Shown here: in pieces, positions 1-11,962 of the stretch | Numbering within the stretch: position 1 is the stretch's first letter | How the letters are laid out: the number at the start of each line of letters is the position of its first letter | Source: Botryotinia globosa | Taxonomy: Eukaryota > Ascomycota > Leotiomycetes > Helotiales > Sclerotiniaceae | Assembly (NCBI GenBank): GCA_014898425.1 | Contig: RCSZ01000017.1 | Coordinates: 992,001 to 1,056,000 of the forward strand | DNA: 64,000 nucleotides | Direction of reading: 5' to 3' | The notes under the pieces: generated by a model | What the model was told of the DNA's origin: nothing | Seen by the model: only the letters and a program-made list of their open reading frames with translations | The model's database searches: none | Made by a program: the position numbers and the translations under genes

Positions 1-1133
1 AAGAAAAGAAAAGAAGAGAAAGGAAAAAGAAAAGAAAAATCTATTTTCAGTAGCATCCAGCTGTTGGATTCTGTACCTATTGGCAATTGCATACACGCAC
101 GGTACACCTATCTATGCATGCCCTGTCCCTCTCCCTCTCCCTCTCACCTGTGGACCTAGTAGACTAGTAGTGGGCCTACTAGTGGGCCTATTAGTGGACC
201 TACTAGTGTATTCTCATTAAAACTAATCTTCATTGAGATCCTGCCACCCCTGGATACTTCTCAATTAATTATGGGCATCATTTTCAAGGGTCTTGACTCT
301 TGAGGTTCCTCTTTGTTTCTCATAAATGAGGAGGTGATATTATACAAAGTATATACAAAGTACCTACAGAGTATATACCTACAGAGTATATAATACCTCC
401 AAAAGCACATCTGAGTTTATCTACCCATTCATTCATCTATTCATCCATGTTTTTATATTTGCATAACCCATCCATCTGAATCATCTTCTGCAACCCAGAT
501 AGAGATCTCTGAAACCACGCTTTCTCATTCATTCAACCACTCCCACTGCAAGAACAAAAGAACAAATCTCATCTCTCTCCTCTCTCCTCTCTCCTCTCGC
601 AAAGTCAGGTTTGCAACTACCATATCTACATATACTTTGTATATATATCTACCCCTCACTCACCTCGTATCATCATCTCCTTCAATTTTACTTTTTTACA
701 CACAAACGCACACACACAGACTCCGAACTTTCACATGTGCGTACGACATCGGTTGGCGCTGCTTCCAGGTTATCCTATTAGGTAGGTATCCTATCTATAC
801 CCATCTAAATCTAATACATAGAGTAGCTCAGCCTCGCTCGTTCATGGAGTTGGGTCGGCTGGCTGGGTAGGAAGTGTCTAGATAGTTACCCGAGTGAGCA
901 AGCCATGTATTGTATTATATATTTACGTATTCATTGGGATATTGTTTATATTATATTATATTTTGTATCTTGTCTATGCTATTATATCACATGTCTGTCT
1001 AACATAACACTGATCTGATATAGCGTTTTAATCTTACTATATTATTAAAAGATAAAGATTAAGATATAAAGAAAGACGAAAGAAAGAAGAGAGTAGATAT
1101 ATCATTAATAAATAGATATCTTATATCTTACTA
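1..1133. other. AT-rich, gene-free spacer with short tandem repeats
   Basis: No supportable gene. It holds CT-rich tracts (about 121-150 and 570-600), a diverged tandem repeat of a CTAGTGGGCC-like unit (about 165-207), and repeated TATACAAAG/CTACAGAG units (about 335-400). The only long open frame (637-870) is low-complexity, lacks conserved motifs and does not look like protein. Confidence 0.6.
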
Positions 1134-1138
1134 GATAG

Positions 1139-1281
1139 TGTTAGGATATATATATAGTAATAAGCTATCAGGACTTCAATCCCTGATACTGTGCCTTTTA
1201 AGGTCAGATTGCATGCGTAGCGTAGTAGTAAAGCTTATAACTTCTATTGATTCCATATGAATTGGTTCCATACACGTGACA
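1139..1281 (+). repeat. Left LTR of the miniature element
   Basis: 143 bp, TG...CA ends. It aligns to the right LTR without gaps, with about 14 differences by my count, all of them A/G or C/T transitions. Confidence 0.85.
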
Positions 1282-1551
1282 GAGTATCAAGGATTAAGAA
1301 GTGGATATAGTTCTGGGATCTCTGATTTGGACTTGCTGGATTGGGAATAGATTTTCCTAATAAAAAGTGGGTCAGAGGCGAAGATATACTGCCTAATAAT
1401 TGAATATTCTGAATTCATTAATAATTGATTATTAATAATGAAAATATAACTAATACAATTGTATATTATATATCATATAGTTAACTATATAAATAAATAT
1501 CTTTATAATTATTAGCCTTTTCGGGATGAAAAGAATAAAAGAGGGGAGTTC

Positions 1552-1694
1552 TGTTAGGATATATATATAGTAATAAGTTATCAGAATTTCAATCCCTAAT
1601 ACTGTACCTTTTAAGATCAGATTGCGTGCATGGCATAGTGGTAAAGCTTATAACTTCTATTGGTTCCATATGAATTGGTTCCATGCATGTGACA
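1552..1694 (+). repeat. Right LTR of the miniature element
   Basis: 143 bp, TG...CA ends, about 90% identical to the left LTR. It directly follows the purine-rich tract and is followed by the GATAG duplication. Confidence 0.85.
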
Positions 1695-1831
1695 GATAGA
1701 TACTAGATACGTACTTATAAATTAATCTATTTCTTATTATTCATTCTAGATATTAGATTTTAGTTTCTTGATATTATAAAGTAAGTAGGTGTATTATATA
1801 TATATATATAATATATGTATATCGCTCTATT

Positions 1832-1835
<4 letters not shown>

Positions 1836-1870
<35 letters not shown>

Positions 1871-2030
1871 TCTACTCATTCATTTACTCATTCATTTATT
1901 ACTTATTCATTTACTCATTTATTATTCATTAATTTAATCATTCATTTATTACTCATTCATTTACTCATTTATTTATTTATTCATCTATTTATTTATTTAT
2001 TTATTTATTCATCTATTCATTCATTAAATC
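1836..2030. repeat. Imperfect tetranucleotide (ATTT/ATTC)n block
   Basis: Nearly 200 bp made of ATTT units with interspersed CATT/CTAT variants, flanked on the left by an AT-dinucleotide stretch (about 1795-1820). It is a diverged microsatellite with no coding potential. Confidence 0.85.
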
Positions 2031-2692
2031 TTCCTCGCTTGTTTATATAAACAGACATATATTCCCTCTCATCATTATTACCATCACCATCACCCTCCCA
2101 TTTCTCATCCCATACAAACATACCCAAATAAATCGAAAGATATCCATTCCTCACCTTACATACCTAGTACATCCTCCTAAGATTCGAGATCAAAACCAGA
2201 ATCTGAAACTCACAAGGTGCATCGGATTAGAGCAACTTGTTTATCTATGCATTAGCTGATATGTATATATATATTTCTTTATAATTACTCTATGATTATA
2301 GATAACTATTTAGAATTCCAAGTGTTTAAGGATTATTCTATTACTATTGAGATTATATAGGGGAGAGACAGATAGGTATTTAGTTGATAGATATTCTGTA
2401 AAATCTATATATTATATATATAACGAATAATCTATTTATTTCTTACTTATCTAGTACTAATTATCCACTTGCTATATTATATCGAATTATTCCCATCATC
2501 TCACCTCATCTTATCACTAAATATATATCCATCTAGATATCTACCTATCAACTCATCTCCACACATATATATACATACTAAGCATCTTACAAACTCAAAA
2601 CTACCTCCCTACTATCTCTATATCTAGATATCTAGATATCCAAATATTCAAACCCCTTCCCCAAACTCGTAATCCCATCTACCTAGTGCCCC

Positions 2693-2790
2693 CCTATCCC
2701 TCTATCCCTCTATCCCTCTCCAACTATCCCTCTCCAACTATCCCTCTCCAACTATCCCTCTCCAACTATCCCATCCCATCCCATCCTATC
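2693..2790. repeat. Tandem CT-rich minisatellite
   Basis: Units of TATCCCTC change into at least four copies of a 14-bp unit TATCCCTCTCCAAC (about 2711-2770), then CCATC repeats. The copies abut without spacers, so this is not a CRISPR array. Confidence 0.8.
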
Positions 2791-4114
2791 CTTCCAAATA
2801 TCAGATATCACTCATAACATCACCAATCCATTTCTCCAAAAACCCAAATAGTAAAACTAACTCTCATTCAATCTCCCTCCTATCTACCTATAAATCTACC
2901 CCCTACCCCCTACCCCCTATATAAAAACAAATAATACCTCACCTCAACCCATAACTCATCTTCCCTCCTTCTTATCTATACACACATAGTATTTTACTCA
3001 CTACTTCCTCACTACTTCCTCCCTCCCCCTCCCCCTCGTTCTCTCAATCCGATTTTCATCTCATCTCCGCTCATAGGATAGCCACTTCCACCCCTGCCTT
3101 CCATAAATACATATACATGAGTACATATACATACATACACAAAGATAACCTCCCCCCTCACGTTCCTCTCCCTCTCCCTCTCCCTCTCTCTGCTCCCCTC
3201 TCAAAAAAACGAAAAGCAAAAATCAAAACCAAAAATCAAAACCAAAACATCCCCACAAAATCCCCCCTCTAACCTCTCAGCCTCTGATCTCCGATCTTCC
3301 ACTAGAATCCTCGAAGAAAAGCAAAATCCCATTTTCCATTCTCCATACCCATACCCATACTCATTCCCTCCCCTTTCCCAATCTATCCATCTCTTCATAA
3401 CCATTAATCAAACTACCTCTCATCGATCGAACCCGAATCAAAATCAAAATCAAAACAGCTCACGCGTCGCGCGTACTCTTCTTCACACTTTTAGTGAACA
3501 ACCTTTTTATTCTCTCCAATCTCCGGTACATCTCTGGAGACAAATGTTTATTTGTTTATAATCGAGGAAAGGAAATGGTATATGTTCATTACTCATAGTA
3601 AAAAGAATAAGAAGAAAAGTTGTTCTCTCAAAACCCTCAATTCTTGAGTCTCGAATAAGAATCAACCATAGAACATAATGTAGACATGAGCAAAGACAAC
3701 TTGGAAAGCATTACAACAAGACAAAAATAAATGAACTTAAAAAATCTTTATATTCCGCTGCCATCAGATTGTCGTTGATCTTTTGTACAAGTACAACATA
3801 ATCTGATATCCATCACTAATCGCTATCACAAAATCCCAAGCATCTAGCAACCCTACCCTCCCAACGCCCATCCATTCCATTCCAGTCCAATACGTAGTTT
3901 CCTAGTACCTGTAATTGTCAAAAATGTAATCTTAAACAATTACGCTTTCAACATATTCCCAGAACCATAGCAGAGCAGAGCACAAAAAATATGGAATCCA
4001 CAAATAACAAACAAACGCGGCCCAGTCACGCGATATTCCGTTCCTTCCCAAACGCCTTATGAACAATTCATTACAAAGAAAGATGCTCGCAAATGTTTCT
4101 CATAAGAGAAATAT

Positions 4115-5211
4115 TTATGCAGTAACAGCAGCCTTTTTAGGGGCAGCCTTCTTGGTGGCGGTCTTCTTAACAGCGGCCTTTTTTGGTGCGTCAGTCTTGG
4201 TCTTGGTGACGCGTCCAGAAGCGGTCTTCTTGAGGACGGTATCTTTCTCAACTACTGCTGGTGCCTATTGTTCATTGTTAGTCATGTTTGTATGTAGGTG
4301 TATGGAACATAGCCGACTTACGTCTTTAGGGGTGGTGGCCTTCTTTGCCTTGGTGACTGTAGCCTTCTTCTCCTTTGGCTTAGCAGCAGTCTTTGGCTTA
4401 GCGACAGCCTTCTTTGGTGCAGCAACCTTCTTCTCCTTGGTAGCGGCAGCATCGGCGGGCTTCTTCTCCTTGGTAGCAGTTGTCTTCTTGACGGTAGTCT
4501 TCTTAACAGCGGCCTTCTTCTCGGTGGCCTTCTTTGGGGCCTTCTCAGCGGGGGCCTTCTTGGCCTTTGGTGCGAGCTTGACTGTGCCGGAAGAACCTGG
4601 AAAAGAGGGATTAGATATTGAAAGGGTTGGTATGCGGTGATGCAAGGAAAGGCTTACCCTTTGGCATAATGAAGACCTCCTTAGCGACACCGTTCTTCAA
4701 TGCGCGGTTGAAGAGAGAATCGAACATGCTGTCACCGGCATTGATCTTGTTGTTGGCCTTGAGGTACTTCTTGAGTTGGATACGGCTGTGTTGATATTAG
4801 TATGAGATTCGAGTACGAGTAGCGGTTATAAGACGCGTTGAGTATTGATCGTAGGGAATTGTGCGAAATATAAATAGGGAATCATACCTAGATCCATTGC
4901 GCTACGAAAGGAAGTTAGTATACGTATGAAACGTAGAAGTGGATGGAAGAATCAAAGCATACCTCTTTCAAGTTGATGATAGCATCAATGATCATGTCTA
5001 TTATGGCGCGTCAGCGATTGACATATGGAAAAATGAAGCTCCACGTTCGATGCATAAGAAGCATGCGATCATAACCATGTATACATAAGGTGTATGCGAC
5101 GTGGTGTTGTGGATTCGGAAGCTATTCCTTACCTTGGTAACTGGCATGGTCGGATGGAGCAGCCTTTGCCTTTGGGGCAGCAGCGGTAGTGGTGGCGGCC
5201 TTTGGTGGCAT
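4115..5211 (-). CDS. Linker histone H1
   Basis: Binds linker DNA between nucleosomes and compacts chromatin in the nucleus. I read six exons: 5211-5133, 4997-4963, 4901-4888, 4785-4658, 4596-4322 and 4264-4115. Together they give 681 nt, a 226-residue protein. All introns have GT...AG ends and the frame is continuous. The N-terminus is Ala/Lys/Pro-rich. A winged-helix globular domain follows (about residues 22-95), with the H1-typical start HASYQDMI, then SSRIQLKKYL and GTVKLAPKAKK. The C-terminal tail is Lys/Ala/Pro/Thr repeats ending in AAVTA. Fungi usually have a single H1 gene. The third exon is only 14 nt, which automated gene finders could miss. The ATG at 5211 is the first one in frame with the globular domain. 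The family call is very secure. Confidence 0.93.
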
Positions 5212-8200
5212 TTTGATTGATGTTGGTAAAAGGGATAATTAAACTGATTTGAAATTTGAGATAACGAACAAGAAAGTCCAAAAGGTTATGATTTAAATTG
5301 ATTGTACGTGGAAAGTTGTTGGTATGTTGAAAGGCAAAGGAGGTTCCGAAAGTTCGTGTTTGGGAAGCGGGGGGAGTTTGTTTATGTAGATGCGAGAAAA
5401 GGTCTTGGTGATCTTTCCGCTGTTTTAACGGAATTGTTATCACTAGTCCGAATTAAGCAATTAACTATAAAAAATGCAAACGAAAGGCATTCTGAATTCT
5501 AATTTCACGGAAGCTGATTGGTTTAAAGGGGAGAAATGGATGCTTAGTTCAACTGTCTAATACCCCCTCAAAGCTTTCGCCTTGATCATGCGACCCCAAC
5601 TCGACTTACTCGGTTTTTTTCGCACTTTTCCACATCCCCCTCTCAACGTTTGGGAATCTGCCACACTTTTCTTTCTCTTCTATCTGGGGAGAGGGGATAT
5701 TTTGCATTTCCTCTTGATACTGGTGAATCTTGGTATTCCAGCAAAACTATTCTGATCTTTCAATTCAGCCAATTGATGACAAGAGTACACAATGCTTTTG
5801 ATAGATGATTGATATAAAATTCAAGTCGTCGAGTTTGATGAAGTTGACACATCTTACTGTTTTTGCTATTAGACAGAGGGAGCACGTTTGATATTCCAAT
5901 ATTTAATGTTATTAGTGATTTCATCAATTAAATGGTTACATCAATGATACTTTTGTTTCAAGATTTGAGTTGTGGTTGCGAGTGCATCAGATTGAATTTT
6001 GTGTCGAGATATTTGTGCTTTTTTGAAGCATCACGATCTTTTCTACGTATCTTCAACATACGCCCGACAATCAACGAAACTACGTTCAATTGTTATAAAT
6101 TTTATATGAGGGGATGCGTATTTGACATATCATCAAGTGTATATGAAAAGAATGTTATTTTGACTCATTGCTGCTTCAATTATGAGTATCAACGAAAGTT
6201 GGCCAATTTTTGACTCGCGATTATTTCAGATTGCGACCCGAGACCCCAACTACAATTTTGAATAATTCCCTCGAATTTTTATCAATGTCAATGAAAAGAC
6301 ACGCAAATCATTAACCATTTCTTTACATTGTGAGCCATATACAATGATCTTCATCTATTTGTTGGGCTTGCTATGCTAGATTACGGAGTTTGGCAGGCAT
6401 ACGCAAGGCGACAGCCATAGCATAGGGGACAAGACGAAGAACACTCTCAACATCGTTTCGAGATCTCAAGAATTTTTGAAGAGACCATCATTTTCACGAC
6501 ATTCCTCTCCAAAGAAATTCCATGGCATTTGGAAATAGCGAGTACTCTGGTGCAACTTTGTCCGGGTGTTCCGAAAGAGTGCGACCGAAAATGGACTCAA
6601 CTTGGCAAAATCAAAATAGGATTGTGCCACCAAAGTTTAACAGAAGTCTAATACGACACAGCCTCAACTAATTTGAAATAAATTTCTATCTACAAAAATG
6701 CCCATTATGTATTTCTTTCACTATCGATTTGAACAACTTCAATAATTTTTTTATCGCACTATGCGTGCGGTTGATTGAACTGGTGTGGTGTTCACCATGC
6801 CACATAACATTCAGCCAACTCATCGCCCAATTCCGACGCTACTCCCATCATGCCACTCCCGGTATCAATTCCTAACCCGAAACTCTCGACTTTTTTCAGT
6901 GGCATCTATACTCGCATGTGCATTTCCGGAAACTATCGTGTCGATGCCACGTGTATTGTTTCAACTTTTGTCAACCCCAGATGTGTTTCCTACAGTAACA
7001 ACATCCATGGATATTTCGGCAATTGGACGAGTGAGGCTGATGATGTCGAACCTTTAATATTTCATCAATGTCGGCGGTAGGTAATGATGTGATTGACTTT
7101 ATTTAAGTGCCATCTACTTTCACTGACATCGTCCTTTCGCACAATCTGGTCAGGGTGCAGATCGGCATGCAAATGGCTACGGCTGCTACCCAACTCCTTG
7201 GAGTTCAAGCTTTGATTGCCTGTGACATCAGTAAATGGCAAGCAATTCTCTACTTCGCCCTTTACTCCGGTTTGGGAGGTAATTTACAAGTTTGCCATAC
7301 AAGGATACAAGAGCTTCTGAAAGTTGAGATTGGCGATGTCTACCTATTTCCTGGGGGGATGAATATCAAACTTGCTCTCAATGAACGCTTCTGTGGGATG
7401 CATCGTTCACATTCACTCTATTTGACGCACAGCGCCTGCGTTCCTGTTGTCAACCAACTGTGAATGAGATGTCAATTCTTATATCATGCTCTTATTGGTA
7501 GATACCAACCAAAGCGGCAGGGGTCAAAGCGCCATACCATGTGATTCGCTCCCTCCCTCTTGGCTTATGCCTCGTCATCAATGCAGGGGTCATTGGCAGA
7601 AATTAGAGCCTAACAACGTTATTGCAGCAATCCGAAACGACGCAATGCACGGGATTTCTGAGCATGATATACATCGTAAGGCAACAGATCATTACCATAT
7701 GGAAACAAATACGATGATCAATAAATACAACGGATGCTCTTCTCGCGTCGATGCTTCTATCTTTGCATTCACAAATATTTTGCTTCGCCATCCATCAACC
7801 AGTCCTTCTTCACTCGGTGTCATCATGGAGAGAAGGGACGATGGCGTTGATATAGGATCGGCATCTCTTCGTAAAAAAAACGTCGAGAGCAGTGGCATTA
7901 ATTTAGACCACCAAAACAATGAAAGACAGTGCCATCTCTTCAGAATGCGACTTTGAACTATGAATACTTCATATTTTGAGATTGTTCTCCTCAGAATAGT
8001 ATACAGACAGCATGGGGTTCTTTTTGACCAAGGGATTTCCGAGCATGAACACCGTTCTGGCCCAATGCACCCTACCATTAGAAAGATCGAAGTTAATTTG
8101 AAAGTTAAGTAAGTTGTATGTGAAAGTTAAACTTCGGTCTGTTTACTGTTTCCCCTTCATTTCTCTTCGCTATACTTCTATCCTCAACAGTATTGATTCA

Positions 8201-8252
8201 ACAACACAATCATCAGTCTACAGCTGTAACTTCTAGTAGCAAGGCTCTCAAG
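5212..8252. other. Intergenic, H1 promoter side; possible degenerate coding at 6785-7460
   Basis: The first few hundred bases are the H1 upstream region. From 5500 to 6780 I see nothing. Between about 6785 and 7960 there are several overlapping short open frames on the plus strand without a continuous gene model. One stretch near 7290-7375 (reading GDVYLFPGGM) loosely resembles PLP-dependent cystathionine gamma-synthase-like enzymes, but the similarity is too short to call a gene. Confidence 0.4.
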
Positions 8253-9293
8253 ATGGATCCTCCTCCTGCCCCGCAAAACCCGGCTTTCGTCGTAAACATC
8301 ACTCCACACCTTCGCAACCTTGATCTCACATGGAATAGTGAATGCCGTTATTTACGATTTAGAATTACCTGCGATACGTCCGATAGTGGTAGAGTCGGCA
8401 TCATGGAAGGCCATCTAGTCAATCGCGCACTTGCAGAAAGAATAGGATTTGAAAGCACGATGGTAAATATAGATACTGAATGCAGCTTAACACTGGCGAC
8501 CGTGATATTTGATGATTATGGTCAACTGGAACAAAGGTGGTTCTTTGGGACTCAAAAGGGCTCAGGCATTTGGGATGCTCGTGTAAACATTGGTAATTTT
8601 CTTATGATCGATTTCGTGAAAGTTGAAGAGCAGTATCGTCGCAGAGGTCTTGCAAAGCACCTGGTTTCTGCATTTCTATATAGGATAAGAGCCTACAGAA
8701 TCGGCATCTCATATGTTTTCACATATGTGGGAGAACTGGACGGGGCAGCGAGAAGAGATGCGATTGCGTTTTGGAGAGCAATGGGTTTCAAAAGAATTGG
8801 ACTGTCACACGTATTCTGTTTTGCAATGTCAATGGACGACAAATCGAAGATGCCCGACGCGGAAATAGAGGACGCAGAAAGAGATATCTATGATTCCGAA
8901 GCTTCATATTCCACAGAGTCTGAGTTTTCTTCTCCAGAGAAAAGTGATGAAGATGAACAATTGCCCTATTCGCATGCACTTGGGGAATCGAACGAGCTGG
9001 ACGAGCCCCAACGGCCACCCTCTGATACAGATAATGCATCGGAACATTCCAACAGCGCAAGTCCAGCCGTCGATGAAGGAACTCCAGTGGCGGAGTTGTT
9101 CAGCCCAAATGTTCAAAGTTCACACACCAGTGTCGAAGAACCGAATATGAGCATGGAAAATTCAATGAGAAATTCTTGTCAGGGGGATGATAATGAAGAC
9201 AGTGAGGATATACTCCACTCCTCGCCATCAGAGGATTCGGGTTCTCGTTTCAGAGGCTGCTGCGGATTACCGTTATGGTTTAATGGAACATAG
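8253..9293 (+). CDS. GNAT-fold N-acetyltransferase-like protein with acidic C-terminal tail
   Basis: 346 residues, one exon. Residues about 100-195 carry a GNAT core. There is a beta strand ending in MIDFVKVEEQYRR, then the acetyl-CoA pyrophosphate loop RRRGLAKHL (about 129-137), and later AFWRAMGFKRIG (about 172-183), the usual final helix and strand of these enzymes. The substrate is unknown. From about residue 205 to the end the protein is Ser/Glu/Asp-rich and probably disordered (many SPE, SED and DNED clusters), which suggests phosphorylation or a protein-binding tail. I start at the first ATG (8253). The frame is open for 60 nt upstream, but only from a TTG. No neighbour suggests a pathway. 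Confidence 0.75.
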   Translation: MDPPPAPQNPAFVVNITPHLRNLDLTWNSECRYLRFRITCDTSDSGRVGIMEGHLVNRALAERIGFESTMVNIDTECSLTLATVIFDDYGQLEQRWFFGTQKGSGIWDARVNIGNFLMIDFVKVEEQYRRRGLAKHLVSAFLYRIRAYRIGISYVFTYVGELDGAARRDAIAFWRAMGFKRIGLSHVFCFAMSMDDKSKMPDAEIEDAERDIYDSEASYSTESEFSSPEKSDEDEQLPYSHALGESNELDEPQRPPSDTDNASEHSNSASPAVDEGTPVAELFSPNVQSSHTSVEEPNMSMENSMRNSCQGDDNEDSEDILHSSPSEDSGSRFRGCCGLPLWFNGT

Positions 9294-10331
9294 CGGGGTG
9301 GCAGGACTTGGGTACAGGATTTAGCATTACTCATTGACCTGTAAGGTTAGGACAGCGATCAAATTAAATTCTCTTTCTACAAGTTCTGAGGCATCGCTTG
9401 ACTGAAATTTTTGAGGGACAAATTGATAATCATTGAAGAATTTCGATTCAATTGGGGATCCGGGAGACATTTGTCCTCGGGGAGCATGTATCTCTGAATA
9501 GAGGTTGAAACGTTATGTAATCACCAATAGGTTTGAGGATGGAATAAGATCTGTCGCGGAGTGAAGGCAACGAAAAACTATGAGGATCGAATAGTTTCGA
9601 TTGATGTTGGTAAACTCAGCATGTCGGTCGGGACTCGGGTCAGTTAAAGAATTTTAATTGAAGTAGCAGGCAACCAATGTAGCATTTCAATATTGTATTG
9701 CAGAATTCAAATAAACCTATATGGAGTTTGGATACTAATTCGACAAGCTGCGTCGTATCGCTAATGGATCACATGGTCTCAACCTAGACACAACAGGGGG
9801 CTATAACAGCCTACATATAACAAGTCCAATTCACTGTACTGGATATAAGCATGAATATGATATTGAAAATCCATCATTGGTAGTGCGATACTGACTACAT
9901 ATATGCGCTCAGGCGGCTCAGCACCTCTAAATCTAGGGTGTGCCCACTTTAAACCCTTCCACCATTTTTATTGGTGATATTAAGCGATAGAATGTATTCC
10001 GTGTCTCCGCCGAATTAAGAATTACATGATCAAATATCACGACGGAGACATGAATCTACTGTTACCAGACTATCATCCTAACACTACCCCCTTTGTTTGG
10101 AATCCTTGTCTATAGTGTGTCGCTATCAACCCGTTCTTGCAGATGAGAACAGGTACCAAATGCGCAGTCGTGGCGAGGTACTGCTTCTGTCATGACGCGC
10201 AACGAGGCACAATGGGGCACAACAAGGCACAATAAATCAAATATTTCGAATAGTCTTCCATCACAACCCAATTCAACAATCCGCATTTCCCAGCAATTTT
10301 TGCTTTGTTTTTCTATTTCATATCTGGCAAC
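9294..10331. other. Intergenic spacer
   Basis: No gene, RNA or repeat that I can support. The last part lies just upstream of the P450 pseudogene and contains a short GCACAA-type repeat at about 10208-10232. Confidence 0.55.
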
Positions 10332-11962
10332 ATGAACCTGCCATTTGCCTCGCTAGCAGCCATCGTAAGCTTCTCCTGGTTCTTGAACTACGTATTTGGA
10401 GTAAAGCGCGATTCCAAGGAACCACCATACATTGATCCAAAATTCCCAATCATTGGACATGCTGTGGGACTACTTCGGAAGAAGTATGGATATTACATCA
10501 CACTTAGGTTTGCTTCTCATTTCATCATTTTCCTTTGGAAAGCGAAATCTTTCAGGCATTTTGAACGAACGCGTTCGCGGCCCAGTGAAAAGTACAAGTT
10601 GCGTATCTTTGGCCTTGCCATACCTGGTATGCCTGGTGGTCGAGTCTACATTATCAACTCACCGGAACTTGTTCTTGCGGTCCAAAGACAATCTAAGCAG
10701 CTCTCATTCTGGAACGTCGAAGCAACTTTCACCGTGGGCATGGCGGGATCGAGCCCGCATGCAGCGAAGATAGTCACACATAATGTGGACGGTGAAGAAG
10801 AGGGAACGAGTTTTTTCAAGTCGGGCATGACGCTTCAACATCAAGAGATGCAACCGGGTGAACACCTGTTGAACATTAACAGAGATGGTACTCAGAAGCT
10901 CGCACGTACCGTTTCGAGACTAGAAGAAATAACTAGGATTGATTTCAATCAATGAATTGTTGACACGATTATGAACTCTGTAACGGATAGTTTCTATAGG
11001 TAGCTCTAGAAACCCATACAAAGACCCGGAAATATCAAAAGCGTTCAGGTAATTTATCAAGGTAATAATATGGAAGATCAAGTACTAAGTCATGACAGAG
11101 ACTTTGAGGACAATGCTGTTAGACTCATTTCCTTTCCTTTGCCAAAAGTCACATGTCGAAAAGCGTACCAAGGTCGCGAAACGAGGGTCGATGCATTTCT
11201 CAAGTATTATGCGGATGAAGGTCCCAAAACGGCGTCTCACATTGTCCAATCTCAGGACAGAGTTGCTACCACTTCTGGAATCTTACTCCTCGATAGAGCT
11301 CGTATTGACGCTGTTAGTGGGCACGTCATCTTAGCCAACACAACCCCACGGCATTCTGGACTGTCTTCCATCTTCTCTCAGACCCCAAACTTGTGGAAGA
11401 GGTACGAAACGCAGTGGAACCGTTTGTTAAAACTTCAGAGAAAAACGGAAATCTTTCTCGCGAGATGGGTATCAGTAAGATCAGGGCCTATCATCAGATC
11501 TATCTGCACGAATCGCCGCGACATTATGCGGATGGCACCGGAACACGAATCGTGCTTCAAGACACCATGCTTGACGATGAATATCTATTGAAGAAAGATG
11601 CATTCACCTTTCTGCCGAATCGAGCTTACCATTTTGATGAATCATCCTGGGGAACAGATGTTGACAATTTCGATGCTCATCATTTTATGAAAAGTAAACC
11701 ATATCAACCAGGTGCATTCCGAGGCTTTGGTGGCGGCGTTAATCTATGTCCAGGGAGGTTTTTTGCCATGAATTAGATATCGTTTCTATGCTCAATGCTA
11801 GCTTTGCGTTATGATGTCAAGCTGTTTGGTGGGGCATGGATTCATCCAGGAGCTGATAGTAGCAACTTGTCCCTAATCATTAATCCTCCGATCAAGGAAG
11901 TACTGGTGGACTTCAAACCCAGAGCGGGATGGGCTGGTGGCGATTGGTCTTTCACGCTTTAA
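10332..11962 (+). pseudogene. Decayed cytochrome P450 monooxygenase
   Basis: Remains of a fungal P450 of the class with N-terminal PPYIDPKFPIIGHAVGLL, then AIPGMPGGRVYIINSPELV. The haem-binding loop GFGGGVNLCPGRFF (about 11725-11766, Cys ligand intact) is followed by the terminal LALRYDVKL and a long tail. Plausible introns are 10508-10585 and 11049-11098; the second has donor GTAATT, an ACTAA branch and acceptor ACAG. I see at least four lesions: a TGA at 10953-10955 where a Trp codon (TGG) fits; a one-base gain near 10999-11001; a one-base loss at the CCCC run near 11344-11347; and a TAG at 11774-11776 just after the haem loop. Motifs on either side of each break are still recognisable in the expected order, so decay is fairly recent. 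The original substrate cannot be inferred. An assembly error would explain one break but not four. Confidence 0.82.

Larger units (their letters stand above)
1134..1699. mobile_element. Miniature LTR retrotransposon (TRIM-like), complete with target duplication
   Basis: Two 143-bp direct repeats (1139-1281 and 1552-1694) both begin TG and end CA, as LTRs do. They flank a 270-bp non-coding interior and are bordered by the same 5-bp word GATAG (1134-1138 and 1695-1699), the expected target-site duplication. A purine-rich tract containing AAAAGAGGGGAG (1537-1548) sits just inside the right LTR where a polypurine tract should be. A primer-binding site after the left LTR is not clear; GTATCA at about 1284 only weakly resembles the GGTATCAGAGC type. 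No gag or pol coding remains, so the element would depend on proteins from elsewhere. The orientation, with the polypurine tract on the right, is plus. Confidence 0.85.
1700..4114. other. Gene-free pyrimidine-rich and AT-rich spacer
   Basis: Apart from the two simple repeats listed separately, I see no gene. From about 2040 to 3420 the plus strand is strongly C/T/A-biased with many CCCTCT and CATAC runs. An ACGCGT word (3461-3466) is present but no transcript can be attached to it. The open frame at 3201-3404 on the minus strand is a shadow of this biased composition. Confidence 0.55.

Noticed and set aside
637..870. 77-codon plus-strand frame in the left spacer
   Set aside because: Low-complexity His/Thr/Ser-rich sequence in simple-repeat DNA, without motifs.
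2693..2790. CRISPR-like tandem array
   Set aside because: Units abut with no unique spacers and the organism is a fungus; it is a minisatellite.
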